NCBI GenBank assembly: GCA_010094045.1
Contig: ML986585.1
Location: 671,270-735,269 of the forward strand
Direction: 5' to 3'
Length of the DNA: 64,000 bases
From: Lojkania enalia
Taxonomy: Eukaryota > Ascomycota > Dothideomycetes > Pleosporales
The position numbers and the translations under genes are program-made. The notes under the pieces are model-generated. The model was not told the origin of the DNA, searched no databases, and saw only the letters and a program-made list of their open reading frames with translations. Of the stretch, positions 59,469 to 64,000 are shown in pieces. The number at the start of each line of letters is the position of its first letter. Position 1 is the stretch's first letter.

Positions 59469-61241
59469 ATGGCACCCACAGATTCTGTGCGTTCCGCCGA
59501 CAGAGCACCTATTCAAACTATCAAAAAGGTGAACGAATATCAAGATGCTGAAAAAAATTATCAGCCAAGGTCCTCCAAGTTCTGGTCGGTCATCATCGGC
59601 CTATACTTGTCGATTTTCCTTGTCGCATTGGTGTGTACTTTTGAGAAGCTCAATCAGGGGGGTGTGCTAATCAGGTATTAGGATCGCACCATTATAGCTA
59701 CTGCAATACCAACCATTACCACAGATTTCAATTCTATTGAGGATATCAGCTGGTATGGAAGCGCATATATGTTGACCGGGGCCTGCTTTAATCCTATTTT
59801 TGGCCGTCTCTACCAACTGTATTCGACAAAATGGGTCTTTCTTACCTCCATTGCCATCTTCGAGGTCGGATCCGCACTCTGCGGTGCTGCCCCAAATTCC
59901 ACTTCCTTAATTATCGGCCGAGCCATAGCTGGGACTGGATCTGCTGGAATTTTTGCTGGTGGCATCATCATCATGCTTCCATTAGTTCCTCTTCGCAAAC
60001 GCCCTATTTTTAGTTCCATGTTCGGCTTAGCTTTTGGTCTTTCATCAGTGCTAGGGCCTATTATCGGGGGTGCGCTCACCGACCATATGTAAGTCTATAT
60101 ATTGGTTTGTAGTTATTTCATACGTTTCCACTGACGATGTTGCAGTACGTGGAGATGGTGCTTTTATATTAACTTACCAATTGGTGCCGTTCCAACTATC
60201 GCCGTGCTTCTTTTCTTTAACGCCGAACCACCAAAGCACGAAGTTGCCATATACTCCTATGTTCAGCGCCTTGACTTGGTTGGACTGTCCCTCTTTACTC
60301 CATCAATAGTATGTCTCATCCTCGCCCTTCAGTGGGGAGGAACCACCTACCGTTGGTCCGCCCCTACGACAATTGGTCTCCTGGTCACATTCGCAGTCCT
60401 ATTTGTCGCGTTTATCGTAAACGAGATTCTGACACCAGAGACTGCTATCGCTCCTACTCGGGTAGTCTTGAACCGTTCTGTTGCCGGCAGTATGACCTTC
60501 ACCTTACTTCTCTCTGGAGGGCTGATGTCTATCGCCTACTATCTGAACATCTGGTTTCAAGTAGTGAAAGATGACTCGGCCATGCAATCTGGTATCAGCA
60601 CCATCCCAATGCTTTTATCCTTGGTCGTAATGAGCATTGGTGCTGCAGTTTTCACACAGAAGATAGGATATTATGTTCCGAACATGCTATTCTCTCCAAT
60701 TCTCTGTGCAGTTGGCGCGGGCCTGCTTTCGACCATTTCGCCTAGCTCGAGTTACAGTCAATGGATTGGGTACCAAGTTTTATATGGCCTCGGAATTGGT
60801 TGTGGCTTTCAGGCTCCCAACCTAGCCGTTCAGACTGTCCTTCCCCGGGCTGATGTTCCCCTCGGAATGGCCTTAATGTTTTTTATGCAGCAGCTAGGTG
60901 GTTCTATATTCCTTGCTGTCTCTCAGAATGTTTTCTCAAGCAAACTCGTCAGTCGGCTCTCTGGAATTGCAGGTGTGGATGGTAAAAGTATCGTCAACGT
61001 TGGCGCCAAGGATCTATACAAAATCGTGCCACAGAAATCAATAACTGTCGCTATTAATGCATATAGCTATTCCTTGACCCGGGTATTTATACTGAGCTCT
61101 GCTCTTGGTGCCTGTATGATCCTTGGCCCTCTGGTGGTCGAATGGAAGAGCATTAAGGATAAGCCAAGCCATGGAGACACTTCAAAGTCTCCTGAGGATG
61201 ATTCGAAGGAAAATGAGAATGAGAGCAAAAGTCAAGTGTGA
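59469..61241 (+). CDS. MFS drug/toxin exporter, 14-TM (DHA2/DHA14) family
   Basis: Plasma-membrane H+-antiport exporter. Exons 59469-59630, 59682-60088 and 60146-61241 give about 554 residues. The N-terminal cytosolic tail is followed by TM1 and, across the first intron, the motif D1 segment VAL-DRTIIATAIPTI. Motif A-like FGRLYQLYSTKW, the motif C-like GLAFGLSSVLGPIIGGALTD and the motif TWRWCFYINLPIG (across the second intron) are hallmarks of the 14-TM fungal efflux family. Fourteen hydrophobic segments can be counted approximately; the tail is acidic and Ser-rich. Typical cargos are fungal metabolites, antifungals or plant toxins; the sequence does not tell which. The divergent Zn2Cys6 gene is the likely regulator. 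No biosynthetic enzyme is adjacent in the window. Confidence 0.94.
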
Positions 61242-64000
61242 CCCTTAAATGCAGTGAGTAGTTCCAGGCTTCGCTCGGACAATTACACTACAGTGGACTA
61301 TTTACTTACCGTGCATTTCAGTTTTTTTTATTTCCAGTAATTCTAATATATCTATTTCTCTTCTATTAAAATAGGGTATATATAGAGCAAGTGAAATGAA
61401 TGAGAGGTATTTAGTTCGATATTGCCAGTCAAATACATCACGTGAATTCCGAATACAGTATAGTGAAGTCTCTATCGGTCATTGCTGTGATGGGTAATAG
61501 CCTGCGAGGACGATAGGCTACGATAAATGAATGAAGAGGGCTATAGCTAGATGATATGCCACTAGAAGATCGAAGCTGATGCGAATTATAAAATGCGCGT
61601 ACCAATTTGCACCCGGCGGAAATGGTCATAAGCGCGGATGAGTAAAGATAACTAGAGTATGGCTATTAAAATGATAGAGCTAAATGGCTTGAAGATACGG
61701 CTAGTCTAAGCGGTTCGTGAACATTTCAAACCACCTCTCGCGGCGTGTTAGGGTGAGGGTACTTTCCAATATGATTTCGCAAATGATCTTATATCCCGGT
61801 AGGCCTCAGGCTGGCTGCGGTGTTCGATCGAAACATGCAACTTTAATTGGATATATTTTACTGTTTCACAACTATGACGATATTATGCTTTAATTATGAG
61901 CGATTAATTCGAGGAAAATAATATAGTGCATGCAAGGATTGAATCGCGAATAGAGGTTTCAAGAAACTGAAATGATAGCACATCCAGGGAAGCTAGAGTC
62001 AGAAAACCTGCGGAAGACTCAAATAAAGACGGATCAATGGAGTAAAATTCACATGCTACTACTATCGTCCAGGAATTCAATCACGTGCGTAATGTTTTCG
62101 GAGCGTTGAGTCTGCGCTTCACAACTACTGGCGCAGGACACAACTCGCCATCCCAGTTGTTTAGATGCTCACCTGAGTAGCTTCTTGAAATAGGTAGGAT
62201 TGTTATTTCTCACTATGCAGTTTGTAGAGTTCTTTCTTCGATTCCAGCCCTCTGTTATTCGCTGTCCGTCTCTTGTTTAAGGTGTATCCTCTAGCAAACG
62301 ATTTGTCTGAAGTAAGAGAGTTTATTGCTTAACATTTAAGTGAAACTTAATGTAGTTCATTGTATAAGTGTTATGTCTTATCTTGCTCATCATAGTGGCG
62401 CTTCTGAAAGATTTAGCACTCATTAGACTGAATGTGGGTGCAAATCTAACTAACTTGAGACTTGCGAAAACGTCTGAGTAGTTTTAAGATTCACGGCACC
62501 CGATTCCCTTCTGTAAGTTGTTTTCCATGGGCGTATTAGCAAACCCCATATAAAGAGGTTCTCTAAGAGTTTTCAGATAGATGAATAAAATCTAGGCAAC
62601 AAGTTAGTCTATATATAAAGGACAGAAGGCCGATTCTAGATCTCCGGCGCTAGTCTCTGCCCATCAGCTATCTTATAGTTTCTTGTCCTTGGACGTATCA
62701 CATATTTCAGGAGAATTCCGTATTTTAGATAAATCCAAATCTCCGTATAACATTTCTCCATTACTCCCTTTTTAGACACATTACAGCAAGATCCAGATGG
62801 AACCGAACTCTCCATTAGCAAACAAGGGCTAGCGTTTTAGATCTCTACTACCTACTTTATCCATAGCTCGTTACTATAATTATTTTCGTCCCTTCTCCTT
62901 CAAACCCCACCACGTATAGACCAGGGATTCAATATTCTAGCCAAGTGCAACCTCCATATTTTAAGGATTTCCTCATCGTTTTAGACAGGTAAATATGTCT
63001 AACACCAGACGAACGGACGGGCGGACACCGGCAGGTCCCGCATCCAGTCTCCTTTTAAACTACAAAACCGCTTTCTTTTACACACGACAGCCTCACTCCG
63101 TCCATACAGATCCATTAATTATTCTTCAATTTCTCTTTTTCGAACCCCTCGTATCAAACTCGGTACCTCACTTTAGACAAGTCTAAAATCTACATGTGAA
63201 TGTTTAAACAGACACGAATCTGAACACACAACACAAAGACCCGCACCCACTCTCCATACGACTCACTCCATAGCCCTTTCTAGACTTCCCCGGAACTAGC
63301 CTCTCCTTATAAACTTATTGTTGGCTTTCTTTTCGACATACCCAGCGCCTAACTCACTCTATCAATTTATCTCTCCTTAATTTTTAATCCCATAAACATG
63401 TCTTTTGAACAGCCGGCATTTTAGAACCCCAGCTCCAAACTTGTTTGTGAGAGGAATCAAAACAGCTGCATAGCGTCGAAGACGCGTTTATATAACCTTG
63501 TCCTGGTGCCTTGCACAGATCGCTTCGCCATAGTGCGGCTGGGCCGGGGCTTAAACTGTCTATTGTAGAGGTTATTTGATATTTTTTGACCTACAAATAT
63601 ACTTGTCTTGCCAGTACCGACAATTTTTAGAACCCCCAATCTCCAAGCTATGCGTAGAAAGAATACAGTCTTATGACGCGAAAAAGACCTATTTATAAAT
63701 CCCCCATCCAACGCTTCATTCACTACATCACCTCGCAGCATCTCGCAAACGCAATCATTATACTTCACACTCGACACACGCGTATCACCCGCACAAAAAA
63801 CACTCATTATAATCATACCATCTCATTCGAGTCTACACCACATCCCCACCGTCCCTCCCCAACACTCCCACTTACTACCTTTGAAAGTCTCAAGTCATAC
63901 ATTCATAACCCCCCATAGTCGGCAAAATCCCTTGGAGCCATCACTAAAACGCCAAAGGAATCCCCCACACTCCGCATAATCCCCGCGAAGCCAAAATAAG
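61242..64000. other. Non-coding 2.7 kb to window end
   Basis: No gene recognised. The part to about 62600 is AT-rich with many TATA and ATAT strings. The part from about 62635 onward shows recurrent degenerate motifs, listed as a repeat. Short frames in the last kilobase are Pro/Thr/Ser-rich translations of C-rich DNA. Confidence 0.45.
62635..63720. repeat. Degenerate repeated motifs (TTTTAGA and CTCCTTnTAAAC units)
   Basis: The string TTTTAGA or TTTAGA recurs near 62727, 62770, 62835, 62983, 63170, 63418 and 63626. Two longer look-alikes, TTTTAGAACCCC followed by CTCCAA and a TTTATA string, begin near 63418 and 63626. Another pair, CTCCTTnTAAACT followed by GCTTTCTTTT and CTCACTC, lies near 63049 and 63311. 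This suggests an old tandem array or decayed element. No terminal repeats or ORF were found. Confidence 0.35.

Overview
The window is nuclear DNA of a filamentous ascomycete (Pezizomycotina). The genes are intron-bearing, with introns of about 45-80 nt that carry GT..AG ends and CTAAC-like branch sites. The gene families are typically fungal: a Zn2Cys6 activator, a 14-TM MFS exporter, a group-IID Na+ ATPase, a 2EXR protein and a NACHT/ankyrin NLR. The mix of 2EXR, NLR and DUF7025-AAA genes would suit Leotiomycetes, but that placement is an inference. No mobile element, CRISPR array, rRNA or convincing tRNA was seen.

Region 1 (1-43.5 kb) carries mostly conserved genes separated by long non-coding stretches. 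In order: a large hybrid histidine kinase (847-7032), an ER-targeted FKBP fused in one reading frame to a STIMATE/YPL162C-type membrane domain (8030-9709), a cysteine-rich cell-surface protein (11127-12456), an ENA-type Na+ pump (14595-18008), a membrane RING-H2 protein (19287-20152), a TBC Rab-GAP (23365-26006) and a Gln-rich presumed regulator (30959-32629). A compact housekeeping block follows: NEDD8, elongin A, THO subunit 7, tubulin cofactor A and MCM4 (35642-43446). I rebuilt splice junctions by matching phases and conserved motifs; several of these genes appear only as fragments when frames are read without splicing.

Region 2 (43.5-64 kb) looks accessory: more AT-rich by eye, lineage-variable families and probable gene remnants. 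It holds a 2EXR protein (minus strand), a coding-like remnant (45515-46219), a secreted feruloyl-esterase-like CE1 enzyme (47299-48141), and a seven-exon NLR of alpha/beta-hydrolase, NACHT and ankyrin domains (48515-52973, minus strand). The NLR stands head-to-head with a DUF7025-AAA+ ATPase (53487-55962). A Zn2Cys6 regulator (56921-59127, minus strand) is then divergent from an MFS exporter (59469-61241); the 341-bp gap between them holds CGG/CCG pair motifs, which suggests local regulation of the exporter. The last 2.7 kb is non-coding and contains degenerate repeated motifs.

The most interesting items are the FKBP-STIMATE fusion, the NLR with its AAA+ neighbour (a possible non-self recognition or defence pair), and the GC-AG intron placed just before the AAA P-loop.
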